Positions 36,728 to 45,804 of a stretch of 64,000 bases of DNA are shown one piece after another; the stretch's first letter is position 1, and every line of letters starts with the position of its first letter. The stretch is from Tetmemena sp. SeJ-2015. Taxonomy: Eukaryota; Ciliophora; Spirotrichea; Sporadotrichida; Oxytrichidae. The DNA lies in NCBI GenBank assembly GCA_027382625.1, contig JAJKFJ010022509.1:157309-221308 (forward strand), given 5' to 3'. The notes under the pieces are model-generated. The model worked only from the letters and a program-made list of their open reading frames with translations, searched no databases and was not told the origin of the DNA. The translations under genes were made by a program, and so were the position numbers.

Positions 36728-39277
36728 ATGCAGCCACCCTCCTCCTCCCACGACAGCTTCATGAGCGATCAAGCCGACCTGCCCGCCGAGCATACGCCTC
36801 CCCACGAGAGCGCGGATGAAGCAGCCGATTTGCCTAGTTTGCCTGTCATGGATGAAGCGGCGGCACACGAGGAGGAAGCGCAGGATTTGGAATCTTTCGA
36901 GCTGCCCCTGCCCGCCCCGCCCATTGCCGTGCCGACAGCCCGGGACAAGGTGAAAAGCCGCGACAAAAACGGCCCGCCTTCCCACCGGGATGACATCGTC
37001 ATTCCGGACTACACCCTGCTCAAGCGCATCGGCTCCGGGGCCTATGGTGAAGTCTGGCTGGCTCAAAGCGTCACCGGCGCGCTGCGTGCAGTCAAGATCG
37101 TCTGGCGAGAGGACTTTGAACTCACCCGCACCTTCCACCGCGAGTTTCAGGGCATCCAGCAGTTCGAGCCGATCTCGCGTGGTCATCCCTGCCTTGTGCA
37201 CATCCTGCACGTCGGCTGGAATGAGAAGCGCGGCTTTTACTACTGCGTGATGGAGCTGGCGGATGATGCCGAAGACGGCGCGCACATCAACGACGTGAAG
37301 ACCTACGTGCCACGCACGCTGACCACGGACATGAAGCGCCACGGCAGGCTGGACCCCTTCTTCTGCCGTGATGCAGGCGTGTACATGGCCGATGCGCTGC
37401 ACTACATGCACAACCACGGACTCACGCACCGTGACATCAAGCCCTCGAACATCATCTTCGTCGGCGGCGTGTGCAAACTGGCGGACATCGGCCTCGTCGC
37501 CGCCTTTGGGGAGCGCACGTTTGTGGGCACCGAAGGCTTCGTGCCACCCGAAGGCCCAGGCACGCCGCAGGCGGACATCTACAGCCTTGGCAAGGTGCTG
37601 TATGAAATGAGCAGCGGCAAAGACCGCATGGAATTCCCCGAAGTGCCGGACAATCTCTCCGACGAGGAGTGGCCGTTTTGGATCGACCTCAATCGTGTGA
37701 TCTGCCAGGCATGTGAAGCCGACCTGAGCCAGCGCTTTGCCAATGCCTCAGACTTTGCCGAAGCCCTGCAGCTCGTCGGCGGCATCAAACCGGAAAGCTT
37801 CGTCCGCCGCTTCAGCCGCGCGGCCATCATCACGATCCTGGCCTCCTTCCTCCTGGCAAGCGGTCTGGTGATGGGAAAGCACCAGCGTGAATGGAGTTAT
37901 GAAATTCCTTTGCCGGTGAAACCGCCGCCAGTGCTGCCTGTGCGTCCACAAACCCCCAAGCCCACCAAAGTCTGGCAGAACTGGGACAAACAGTGGTTCA
38001 CCTACAAGCAGGACCGCCACGTCGCGGACCTGCCGCTGAATGCTGATCTCTTCCGCAAGTTCCTCGACGCTACCTACGGTGCTGCCGAGTACGAAGTCAC
38101 CCCCGTCACGCTGCCGGACAAAAGCACCCTGTATGCTGCAGTGATTCCGAAGGAGGAAGCAGACGCCTTTTGCGCCTGGATGACCGCCACCGATCGAAAG
38201 AGCGGACATCTGGATTCTGAACACGAGTATGCCTGGCGTCCGGCAGGCATTCCACAAACACCAGGCGCCTCCAAACCGAAGCCCGGCCACAGCGCGATCC
38301 GCTGTGAAATCGTGGGCGTGAAGTTCGGCAGCCTGAACATCGCCAGCACACCTGCGGGCGCGGAAGTCTTCGACGGCGAGCGCCTCATGGGCCGCACCCC
38401 GCTCGCCCTGCCCAAGGTGCGCGCAGACAGCTTCAGCTACGCCATCAATCTGCCCGGCTACAAGCCCGAACTGGCCGCCGGCAAGCTCAAGGAAGGTCAG
38501 AGCATCAGCTTCAATCTGCGCCTGAAAGCCACCGGCTCGGTGGTGTTTGGCAAACCCTGGCAGAACAGTCTCGGCATCAAATTCGTGCCCCTCGGCAAAG
38601 CCATGCTGGCCACCACGGAAACGCGCCGCAAAGACTTCGCCGAATTCACCAAGGCGACCAATCAACCACCTGTGGAGGGTCGCGTGCTGGATGCTGAACC
38701 CGACCTGCCCGTCAGCATGGTGAACCGTTCCGAAGCCGAACAGTTTTGCCGCTGGCTGACGGATCGCGAGCGTGCGCAGGGATTGCTCGAACCGGATCAG
38801 GAATACCGTCTGCCAAGCGATGATGAATGGAGCATGGCCGCCTATCTCTCGCGGGAGATCGGCAACAATCCCTCCGAACGCAGCCTGCGCATCGAAGGCA
38901 TCTACCCCTGGGGCTTCATCTGGCCGCCACCCGTAAAATCTGGCAACTTCCTCGACAAAAGCGCTGACAAGACGGGCAAGATCGCCATCCCCAAATACGA
39001 CGACGGCTTTGCCGGGCTCGCCCCCGTGGGTTCCTTCCGTGCGGATGGCCGTGGCCTGCATGACCTTTCCGGCAACCTCTGGGAATGGGTCGCCGATTCG
39101 TGGAGCACCATGCCGGATCAGGGGGTGCTGCGCGGCGGTGCCTACACGACGGCAGAGCGCCAGGAACTCCTCGCCTCCTTCCGCCGGCATGCCACAGCCA
39201 CAGACCGCCATCCCGACGCCGGCTTCCGCCTGCTTCTCTGGAACATCGGCCAGATGGCGCGTGAGGATGAAGATTGA
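36728..39277 (+). CDS. Membrane Ser/Thr protein kinase with PEGA and FGE-like domains
   Basis: An 849-residue fusion. After an acidic, Pro-rich leader comes a Hanks-type kinase (about 97-350): glycine loop GSGAYGEV near 101, lysine in VKIVW, catalytic loop HRDIKPSN near 234. The usual DFG is DIG (LADIGLV), still with the metal-binding Asp. A single membrane helix (about 366-385) is followed by the outside part. This has an incomplete FGE-like module (about 410-520), a PEGA repeat (INLPGYKPEL, about 533-605) and a fuller FGE/sulfatase-modifying-like module to 840 (GLHDLSGNLWEWVADSW, LRGGAY). That module lacks obvious active-site cysteines, so it probably binds a ligand rather than making formylglycine. 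ATG 36761 is another possible start. It is paired with the ECF factor upstream. Confidence 0.9.
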   Translation: MQPPSSSHDSFMSDQADLPAEHTPPHESADEAADLPSLPVMDEAAAHEEEAQDLESFELPLPAPPIAVPTARDKVKSRDKNGPPSHRDDIVIPDYTLLKRIGSGAYGEVWLAQSVTGALRAVKIVWREDFELTRTFHREFQGIQQFEPISRGHPCLVHILHVGWNEKRGFYYCVMELADDAEDGAHINDVKTYVPRTLTTDMKRHGRLDPFFCRDAGVYMADALHYMHNHGLTHRDIKPSNIIFVGGVCKLADIGLVAAFGERTFVGTEGFVPPEGPGTPQADIYSLGKVLYEMSSGKDRMEFPEVPDNLSDEEWPFWIDLNRVICQACEADLSQRFANASDFAEALQLVGGIKPESFVRRFSRAAIITILASFLLASGLVMGKHQREWSYEIPLPVKPPPVLPVRPQTPKPTKVWQNWDKQWFTYKQDRHVADLPLNADLFRKFLDATYGAAEYEVTPVTLPDKSTLYAAVIPKEEADAFCAWMTATDRKSGHLDSEHEYAWRPAGIPQTPGASKPKPGHSAIRCEIVGVKFGSLNIASTPAGAEVFDGERLMGRTPLALPKVRADSFSYAINLPGYKPELAAGKLKEGQSISFNLRLKATGSVVFGKPWQNSLGIKFVPLGKAMLATTETRRKDFAEFTKATNQPPVEGRVLDAEPDLPVSMVNRSEAEQFCRWLTDRERAQGLLEPDQEYRLPSDDEWSMAAYLSREIGNNPSERSLRIEGIYPWGFIWPPPVKSGNFLDKSADKTGKIAIPKYDDGFAGLAPVGSFRADGRGLHDLSGNLWEWVADSWSTMPDQGVLRGGAYTTAERQELLASFRRHATATDRHPDAGFRLLLWNIGQMAREDED

Positions 39278-39341
39278 GGCACAAGTTTGTGGGAATAAGC
39301 AATCTTCGCCTCATCTCCCACGTATCAGCAAGCCCAACGCC

Positions 39342-39938
39342 ATGAAACTTCGCCTCGCTCTCCTTTCCGCCCTTGCCGCCGCCTTCTGCATCGCCCAGGC
39401 CGAGGACAAACCCAAAACCGACTCTAAAACCATGCCCAAGCCCGAAATCGTGAAGTCTGAAAATGACTGGCAAAAAATGCTCACCCCCGAGCAGTTTCAA
39501 GTGACCCGCATGCGCGGCACCGAACGCCCCAACGGTGCCGCCTATGAAGAATTCGAGAAGCAGGGCGAAGGCACCTACTACTGCGTGTGCTGCGGCGCGG
39601 AGCTCTTCACCTCCAAGGAAAAATTCCACTCCGGCTGCGGCTGGCCTTCGTTCTACGACTCCTCCAAAGCCAAAGGCGTCCTCGAAAAAACCGACAACAG
39701 CCACGGTATGAAACGCATCGAAACCGTGTGCAAACGCTGTGACGCCCACCTCGGCCACGTCTTCGAAGGCGAAGGTTTCAAAACCCCCACCGACCGCCGC
39801 TTCTGCATCAACGGCGTCGCCTTGAAGTTTGTCCCCAAAGGCGGCGAAGCCCCCAAACTCCTTGAGGTCAGCTCCACCGCAGTGCAGCAGAAGAAAGACG
39901 AAGTCGCCAGAGAAGGCGGCGTGAAAGTGAAGAAGTAA
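39342..39938 (+). CDS. msrB: Exported peptide-methionine (R)-S-oxide reductase MsrB
   Basis: A 198-residue enzyme that repairs methionine-R-sulfoxide in proteins. A Sec signal peptide (MKLRLALLSALAAAFCIAQA) precedes the domain, so it works in the periplasm, unlike most bacterial MsrB. Zinc ligands are C81/C84 (CVCC) and C130/C133 (CKRC). The substrate pocket is SGCGWPSF and the catalytic Cys155 lies in RFCINGVAL. A basic tail of some 30 residues follows the domain. ATG 39342 was chosen because it starts the signal peptide, though the frame is open far upstream. How it is re-reduced in the periplasm is not evident from neighbours. Confidence 0.93.
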   Translation: MKLRLALLSALAAAFCIAQAEDKPKTDSKTMPKPEIVKSENDWQKMLTPEQFQVTRMRGTERPNGAAYEEFEKQGEGTYYCVCCGAELFTSKEKFHSGCGWPSFYDSSKAKGVLEKTDNSHGMKRIETVCKRCDAHLGHVFEGEGFKTPTDRRFCINGVALKFVPKGGEAPKLLEVSSTAVQQKKDEVAREGGVKVKK

Positions 39939-39966
39939 AAGTAATGCAGGCACTCATGCCTGCATC

Positions 39967-40506
39967 TCAGCGCCACATAAACACCACTGCGACCAACAGC
40001 ACGAGCAGTACTATCACCGGTCGAATCCACGCCGCGGCAGGACTCACGACCATGGGCGTCCGCTGAATCATGCCCTGGTACTCGCGAGATAAGACACGCC
40101 TTGCTCCCGCACTGAGTAGAAAGCGCAGGATGACCGCCTGAATAATAATTTCGACCAGACCACCCGGCAGATTGATGATGTTGATCGCAACGATCAAGAC
40201 TGACATGACGACTGCCAGAATGCCTGCCCAGCGTTTAAGGAAATAGAGTCCCAAACCCACGATGAACGGCAGACTGCCGAGGAGAATGCTCGGCCACGGA
40301 ATGACTGACATTCCAAACTCCCGGGACAAGAGATGCCACATGATCAGACTTGAGGTGATCATGCCCAGACTCAGCACCATGATCAGCAGGCTAAAAGCCT
40401 TCAGATGCGACTCGGTGCGCAGAAACTCCATCCGCACTCTGACGGCATCCGAATGCTCCGGAAGCGTATTCGACTTGGGAGCGGCGTAGGGATTAATTTC
40501 TTCCAT
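39967..40506 (-). CDS. Membrane protein with N-terminal NPYAAP motif
   Basis: A 179-residue protein of unknown function. It begins MEEINPYAAPKS; the NPYAAP motif recurs at the N-terminus of many small membrane proteins in Planctomycetes and Verrucomicrobia. Four hydrophobic segments are visible (about 38-60, 72-92, 93-130 and 160-178). No catalytic motif is seen. It converges with msrB and shares its strand with the DUF5069 gene 33 bases upstream. Confidence 0.8.
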   Translation of the reverse strand: MEEINPYAAPKSNTLPEHSDAVRVRMEFLRTESHLKAFSLLIMVLSLGMITSSLIMWHLLSREFGMSVIPWPSILLGSLPFIVGLGLYFLKRWAGILAVVMSVLIVAINIINLPGGLVEIIIQAVILRFLLSAGARRVLSREYQGMIQRTPMVVSPAAAWIRPVIVLLVLLVAVVFMWR

Positions 40507-40539
40507 CCTGGCATCTCCGGCTGAAGAACCCGCCCGCCC

Positions 40540-41067
40540 TCACATCTTCCCCGTCTTCGCAAAGTCGATGATCTTCTGGTCATCGTCTCCTGCTGCCCAC
40601 GTCGCGCGCAAAAAATCAGCGGGATGCAGCCTGTGCTGCTCAAAGAACGCTCGGTCTCCACCGCAGCCGTACATCGTGTCCGGGTCCATCTCTCCACGCA
40701 GCTTGGCGCGCGCCTTCACGATCAAGCGTGGCAGCCACGGAATGCCGTCCACCGCCGCCGGCTTTGGGGGAAGTGCGCTCGGCGGCACCGTTTTTCCGGT
40801 GCGCTCACTCTTCTGCACCACGCGGAAGTAATCCCTGCGCACCGCCGCAACCAGCAGGCTGGTCTCCAGTGTGGGGCCTTCCACGCCATACCGGCAGTGA
40901 TCATCGACGAAGTCGAAAAACTCCTGGGTCGTGTAGCCGATGCCGTCCAAAAAGGTCTTGTCCGCCTCCGTGAACCAGCTGACCGCACGGGTGTCTCCCC
41001 CAAGGTGCAGTTTGGAGCAGCGCTCGAAGAGTTCGCGGAAAGTGGTGTCCCAGGTTAAGTCGCTCAT
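40540..41067 (-). CDS. DUF5069-family protein
   Basis: A 175-residue soluble protein with the family's features: a central GDTRAVSWF, GIGYTTQEFFDFVDDH and, near the end, MYGCGGDRAFFEQHRLHPADFLR. Its function is unknown. Such proteins are common in Verrucomicrobia. It is the first gene before the NPYAAP protein and diverges from the ECF factor. Confidence 0.8.
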   Translation of the reverse strand: MSDLTWDTTFRELFERCSKLHLGGDTRAVSWFTEADKTFLDGIGYTTQEFFDFVDDHCRYGVEGPTLETSLLVAAVRRDYFRVVQKSERTGKTVPPSALPPKPAAVDGIPWLPRLIVKARAKLRGEMDPDTMYGCGGDRAFFEQHRLHPADFLRATWAAGDDDQKIIDFAKTGKM

Positions 41068-41168
41068 AAGAATAGGCTACGCTTAACGACGGCGCATTGA
41101 ACGTCAAATATTCGCGCGCAACCAATCCGCACCTCCCGTGGTTTACATTGCGCATGACCCTCGCTAGC

Positions 41169-41843
41169 ATGGCAGCCACACTGCCAGCCTACCTCATGCC
41201 CGAACCGGAACGGAACGCCCTCTCCCATTCACCGCCGGCAGCTGCCGACGATGCCGGGGAGTCTTCCGACCAGGAAAGCGTCCGGCTCATGCTTCGCGTC
41301 AAGGAAGGTGATGTGAAGGCCTTCGAGCAGCTTGTAGAGCTGCATCAAAACGCCGTCGTCGGCACCTGCGCCCGCATGCTGAACAACATCGAGGACGCGC
41401 ACGACATCGCGCAGCAGGTCTTCATCCGTGTCTGGCGCAGCGCCCCGCGCTATGAGGTCACCGCCAAGTTCACCACCTGGCTCTTCACCATCACCCGCAA
41501 CCTCGTCTTCAACGAAACCCGCCGCCGCTCCCGCCGCAAGGAAGTCAGCATGGAGCAGGAGAACGAAGACGATCCGCCGAAGTATTTTACCGATCACAGC
41601 ACTCCCGGCGCCGATCACATCACGCAACAGACCGAACTGGAGCAGGCGCTCGACACCGCCATCGCCGCCCTGCCCGAGAAGCAGCGCATCGCCGTGATCA
41701 TGCGCCGCCATCAGGACCTGCCATACGAGGACATCTGCGCCGTCTTGAAAATGTCTCTTCCCGCCGTGAAAAGCCTCCTCTTCCGCGCCCGCACTGAATT
41801 GCGAAAGCACCTCGCCGCGCATCTGGGTGAGGATGTGGAGTGA
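41169..41843 (+). CDS. ECF-type RNA polymerase sigma factor
   Basis: A 224-residue sigma factor. Region 2 reads DVKAFEQLVELHQNAVVGTCARMLNNIEDAHDIAQQVF with FTTWLFTITRNLVFNE. Region 4 reads LPEKQRIAVIMRRHQDLPYEDICAVLKMSLPAVKSLLFRARTELR. No anti-sigma gene follows within view; the next gene is the cytochrome-type dehydrogenase 153 bases on. The start is uncertain: ATG 41169 or ATG 41196 fit best, while the frame runs up to TTG 41097. Confidence 0.92.
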   Translation: MAATLPAYLMPEPERNALSHSPPAAADDAGESSDQESVRLMLRVKEGDVKAFEQLVELHQNAVVGTCARMLNNIEDAHDIAQQVFIRVWRSAPRYEVTAKFTTWLFTITRNLVFNETRRRSRRKEVSMEQENEDDPPKYFTDHSTPGADHITQQTELEQALDTAIAALPEKQRIAVIMRRHQDLPYEDICAVLKMSLPAVKSLLFRARTELRKHLAAHLGEDVE

Positions 41844-41996
41844 GGGGGGCAACTTCAAAAATCAGCAATCCTTGCTCATCAATCGTCAATCGCTCATACA
41901 CAGGACTCTGCGCAGCCAGCCGATTGACTATTGTCGAACAATCCATTTTTGATTTCAGAAGTTTCATGCGGTCTCAGGCGTACTCTCCGCCTTCGC

Positions 41997-44900
41997 ATGA
42001 AACTCATTCTGCTCGCTCTTCTCGCCCCCACGCTGCTGCTCGCTGCCCCGAAGCCGCTGTTCACTTCCAAGCTCATCACCAGCGCCACGCCAAACCACAG
42101 CGTGGACATCGATGTGTCGCTGGACGGTGCGAAGGAGCTCTACCTCGTCGTCACGGATGGTGGCAACAGCTTCACCGCCGACTGGGCGGACTGGGCCGAG
42201 CCACGTCTCATCCTGGCCGATGGCAGCGAGAAAAAGCTCACGGAGATCGAATGGAAGTCTGCACAGACCGGCTGGAACAACGTGCGCGTGAACGCCAGCG
42301 CCGGGGGCACCGAACTCCGCAGCGCAGGCAAGGCCATCGAGTACGGCATCGGCACACATGCAAACAGCATCATCGCTTTCAATCTCCCCGCCGGCACGAA
42401 ACGCTTCAAAGCCCGTGGTGCCCTCGATGAAGGCGGCACCAAGCAGGGCAGCGCCAGCGTCGAGTTCCGCGTGTACACAGAAAATCCCGGCCCACTCACT
42501 GCCAGCGACAGCAGCTCGCACGATCCGGCCGATGCCGTCGATTCACTCACCGTGCATCCCGAGCTGAAGGTGCAGCTCTTTGCCAGCGAACCCATGATGG
42601 AGAGCCCTTCCAGCATCGACATCGACGCACGCGGCCGCGTCTGGGTCTGCGAAGTCGTCAACTACCGCAAGCACCTCGGCGAACGCGCCGAGGGCGACCG
42701 CATCCTCATTCTCGAAGACACCGACGGCGACGCCAAGGCCGACAAGTCCACCGTCTTCCATCAAGGCCACGATGTGGACAGCGCCCACGGCATTTGTGTG
42801 CTCGGCAACAAAGCCCTCATCTCCTGCGGCGACGACGTCTTCTGGCTCATCGACGACAACGGCGACGGCAAAGCCGACCGCAAGGAGCTCATGTTCACCA
42901 AGATAGGCGGCGCGCAGCACGACCACGGCATCCACGCCTTCCACTTCGGCCCGGATGGCCGCCTCTACTTCAATTTCGGCAACGCCGGCAAACAACTCTG
43001 CGACAAGGACGGCAAGCTCATCACCGACATCCACGGCATCAAATGCACCAACCAGAACAACCGCCCCTATCAGCAGGGCATGGTCTTCCGCTGCGAGCTT
43101 GATGGCAGCAACGTGGAAGTCCTCGCCTGGAACTTCCGCAACAACTGGGAAGCCGCCGTGGACAGCTACGGCACCCTGTGGCAGTCCGACAATGACGACG
43201 ACGGCAACAAAGGCGTGCGCATCAACTACGTCATGGAGTTCGGCAACTACGGCTACTCCGACGAATTGACCGGTGCCGGATGGCAGACTCCGCGCCTCGG
43301 CTGGGAAAGCGAGATCCCCCTGCGCCACTGGCATCAAAACGATCCCGGCGTCATCCCCAACATGCTGCAAACCGGCGCAGGCAGCCCCACCGGCATGCAG
43401 GTCTACGAAGGCGACCTCCTCCCCAGCATCTTCCACGGCCAGCCCCTCCACTGCGATGCCGGCCCCAACATCGTCCGCGCCTACATCACCCAGCCCGACG
43501 GCGCTGGTTACAAAGCCGAAATCGTCAACATCCTCGAAGGCACCAAAGACAAATGGTTCCGCCCCAGCGACGTCGCCGTGGCACCAGATGGCTCGTTGAT
43601 CGTCGCTGATTGGTACGATCCGGGCGTCGGTGGCCACGGCATGGGCGATGTGACGCGCGGTCGTCTCTTCCGCGTGACGACGAAGGCGGCGGAGAAGTAT
43701 CAGGTGCCGAGTTTCAAGCTGGATACCGTTGAAGGAGCCGTGGCTGCCTTGAAGTCATCGAATGAAGATCAGCGTTATCTGGCGTGGAAGAAGCTCGAAG
43801 AAATCGGCTCCGAAGCTGAGCCCGAGCTTCACAAGATCTTCCGCGACACCAAATCCGTCCCACAGCATCGCGCCCGTGCCCTGTGGCTGCTCACAGCTCA
43901 TGAGTGGGAGCGCATCAATCCCGGTTCCGACAAACCCAACCCGCACGACATGACCCTTCCCGAGTGCCTCACCCAAGCCCTCGCCGACACCGATCCCAAC
44001 CTCCGCATCACCGCCATCCGCGTCGCTCGCCGTCTGCTGCAGCAAGCGCATCCTGAGATGTTGCGTGAGGTGATCGCAAAGGTCGTGGAGGACGCTTCGC
44101 CTGCGGTTCGCCGGGAAGCAGCGATTGCGCTTCGGTTTGACCAAAGCACAGATGCACGGGGCCTTTGGGCAAGGATTGCCTCCCAGTCCCGGAAATACGA
44201 CAGGTGGATTGTCGAAGCGCTAGGGCTCAGCAATGAAGGACGCGAAGAATCAAGGATCGCCCTCATTGGTGACGCAGGGAACCAAGATGATGATGAAATC
44301 TCCGCTGAACTCATCCTGCGTCATCGCGATCGCAGCATCCCCGGTTTTATTGCGGACCAACTCGTGAGCAGCCGGGACTCCCAAGCAGCGCATTTCCGCA
44401 AGCAATCTCAGCGCTGCCTTCGCGCTCTCCAAATTCTACAAACCAAATATCCCGCCGAAGTCGCCGCCGCCGCTCTCTCCATCTTCCTCAAAGCCGATAG
44501 CGAAACCTCACTCGCTTCCACCGCGCTGCTTGATCGCAACACCATCGCCTCCAATCCCGAGGCCAAAACCCGTCTCGAATCCCTCCTCAAACCCGTCATC
44601 GGCAAACCCGAGTTCATCTCCCTCGTCGAGCGCCTGAACCTCACTGGCTTCGAGAAGGAACTGCTCGATTACATCGTCGCCAATCCCAACGCGCCCGAGT
44701 CCGTCAACGCCGCACGCCTCATTGCCGCGAATCGCGATGGCGCGCTGCGTTTCCTCAAAACCGCCGATGCCGCATCTGCCAAAGCCCTCATCGCCTCACT
44801 CGGTCGCGTGAGCGACCGCGCCTCCGTAGCCGTGCTGAATCAAGCCTTCTGGCCTGAGAAACGCGCAGACGTCCGCCACGTCATCATCGACGCCCTCGCC

Positions 44901-45512
44901 CTCAGCGGCGAAGGCGGACGCGCCATTCTCAAGTGGCAGAGCGAAGGCAAATTGCCCGCTGCATTCAAAGACCAATCCGCCCTCGCTCTCAGCCGCAGCA
45001 CCGATGCCAGCGTGCGCGATCAAGCCGCCAAAGAACTTCCCCTGCCCGCCGCGCAAGGTTTGGAAAACTTCCCCAAGCTGCCCGAACTCGTGAAGCTCAA
45101 GGGCGATGCCGCCAAAGGCCAGCAGATGTTCATGCAGGCAGGCTGCGTGGCCTGCCACCGCGTCAAAGGCCAGTTCATCGACTTCGGCCCCGACCTCTCA
45201 CAAATCGGAGCCAAGCTCTCCGCCGAAGGTCTCTTCACCGCCATCCTCTACCCCAGCGCCGCCATCGAGCACAGCTTCGTCGGCCAGCAGATCACGACCA
45301 AAGAAGGCCAGACCATCACCGGCTACCCCATCAGCGAAACCGACACAGAACTCACACTCCGCATCGCCGGTGGAGCCTCCACACCCGTCAAAAAATCCAG
45401 CATCGTCAAAAAGGAAGAGATGAAACTCTCCCTCATGCCTCCCGGCCTCGCAGGTGCCATCGGCCCCCAGGGCCTGGCCGATCTCGTGGCGTGGCTGCAG
45501 ACGCTGAAGTAG
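41997..45512 (+). CDS. Secreted NPCBM-dehydrogenase-HEAT-cytochrome c protein (Pirellula-Verrucomicrobium family)
   Basis: A 1,171-residue exported protein with signal peptide MKLILLALLAPTLLLAA. Residues about 22-160 form an NPCBM-like carbohydrate-binding module (GIGTHANSII). Residues about 180-560 are the PVC membrane-bound dehydrogenase propeller (IDIDARGRVWVCEVVNYR; ILEDTDGDAKADK; VAPDGSLIVADWYDPGVGGHG). A long alpha-helical HEAT-type stretch follows to about 1030. The C-terminal cytochrome c domain has the haem site CVACH at 1050-1054 and probable axial Met in SLMPPG. These proteins are thought to oxidise sugars or polyols and pass electrons to a periplasmic carrier; the substrate is unproven. 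ATG 41997 starts the signal peptide. A REP element begins at the last base of the stop codon. Confidence 0.92.
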   Translation: MKLILLALLAPTLLLAAPKPLFTSKLITSATPNHSVDIDVSLDGAKELYLVVTDGGNSFTADWADWAEPRLILADGSEKKLTEIEWKSAQTGWNNVRVNASAGGTELRSAGKAIEYGIGTHANSIIAFNLPAGTKRFKARGALDEGGTKQGSASVEFRVYTENPGPLTASDSSSHDPADAVDSLTVHPELKVQLFASEPMMESPSSIDIDARGRVWVCEVVNYRKHLGERAEGDRILILEDTDGDAKADKSTVFHQGHDVDSAHGICVLGNKALISCGDDVFWLIDDNGDGKADRKELMFTKIGGAQHDHGIHAFHFGPDGRLYFNFGNAGKQLCDKDGKLITDIHGIKCTNQNNRPYQQGMVFRCELDGSNVEVLAWNFRNNWEAAVDSYGTLWQSDNDDDGNKGVRINYVMEFGNYGYSDELTGAGWQTPRLGWESEIPLRHWHQNDPGVIPNMLQTGAGSPTGMQVYEGDLLPSIFHGQPLHCDAGPNIVRAYITQPDGAGYKAEIVNILEGTKDKWFRPSDVAVAPDGSLIVADWYDPGVGGHGMGDVTRGRLFRVTTKAAEKYQVPSFKLDTVEGAVAALKSSNEDQRYLAWKKLEEIGSEAEPELHKIFRDTKSVPQHRARALWLLTAHEWERINPGSDKPNPHDMTLPECLTQALADTDPNLRITAIRVARRLLQQAHPEMLREVIAKVVEDASPAVRREAAIALRFDQSTDARGLWARIASQSRKYDRWIVEALGLSNEGREESRIALIGDAGNQDDDEISAELILRHRDRSIPGFIADQLVSSRDSQAAHFRKQSQRCLRALQILQTKYPAEVAAAALSIFLKADSETSLASTALLDRNTIASNPEAKTRLESLLKPVIGKPEFISLVERLNLTGFEKELLDYIVANPNAPESVNAARLIAANRDGALRFLKTADAASAKALIASLGRVSDRASVAVLNQAFWPEKRADVRHVIIDALALSGEGGRAILKWQSEGKLPAAFKDQSALALSRSTDASVRDQAAKELPLPAAQGLENFPKLPELVKLKGDAAKGQQMFMQAGCVACHRVKGQFIDFGPDLSQIGAKLSAEGLFTAILYPSAAIEHSFVGQQITTKEGQTITGYPISETDTELTLRIAGGASTPVKKSSIVKKEEMKLSLMPPGLAGAIGPQGLADLVAWLQTLK

Positions 45513-45556
45513 TACGACAGACACTCCTGTCTGTCGATCAGCGCTCCCGCAGGCCC
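45512..45556 (+). repeat. REP element after the dehydrogenase gene
   Basis: A forward copy, GTACGACAGACA-CTCC-TGTCTGTCG then ATCAGCGCTCCCGC, 22 kb from the main cluster. It sits directly on the stop codon and may act in mRNA 3' end stability. Confidence 0.85.
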
Positions 45557-45569
45557 CAACGTCGTTGAG

Positions 45570-45596
45570 CCGCCAGACACTCCTGTCCACCTGTTC
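45570..45596 (+). repeat. Degenerate REP half-site
   Basis: CCAGACACTCCTGTCCACCTG retains the CACTCCTGTC core but no longer forms the full stem. Confidence 0.4.
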
Positions 45597-45723
45597 CACG
45601 ACTCCGTCAGGCCATGGAGTGCTCAAACTGACATGCTGCCTCACTGCGATGAGTTTGCGAGCTTGCGTAAAGTTGGAACTGCTCCGGGCTGTTTTAGGTG
45701 AAGCGCGAGCTCGCCTGTCTGCG

Positions 45724-45764
45724 ATAGCGCTGGCCGACAGACAAGAGTGTCTGTCGTACTCCAG
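45724..45764 (-). repeat. REP element before the esterase gene
   Basis: A reverse copy (AGCGCTGGCCGACAGACA-AGAG-TGTCTGTCGTAC) with perfect stem and an altered loop. With the copy at 45512 it encloses the whole intergenic region. Confidence 0.85.
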
Positions 45765-45804
45765 GCGTTGAAACAACCCGCATTCCCCATCGTTTAGCCA
45801 CACC

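Noticed and set aside
35990..37429. 479-codon minus-strand frame across the ECF factor and kinase
   Set aside because: It runs antisense to two well-supported genes and has no family features.
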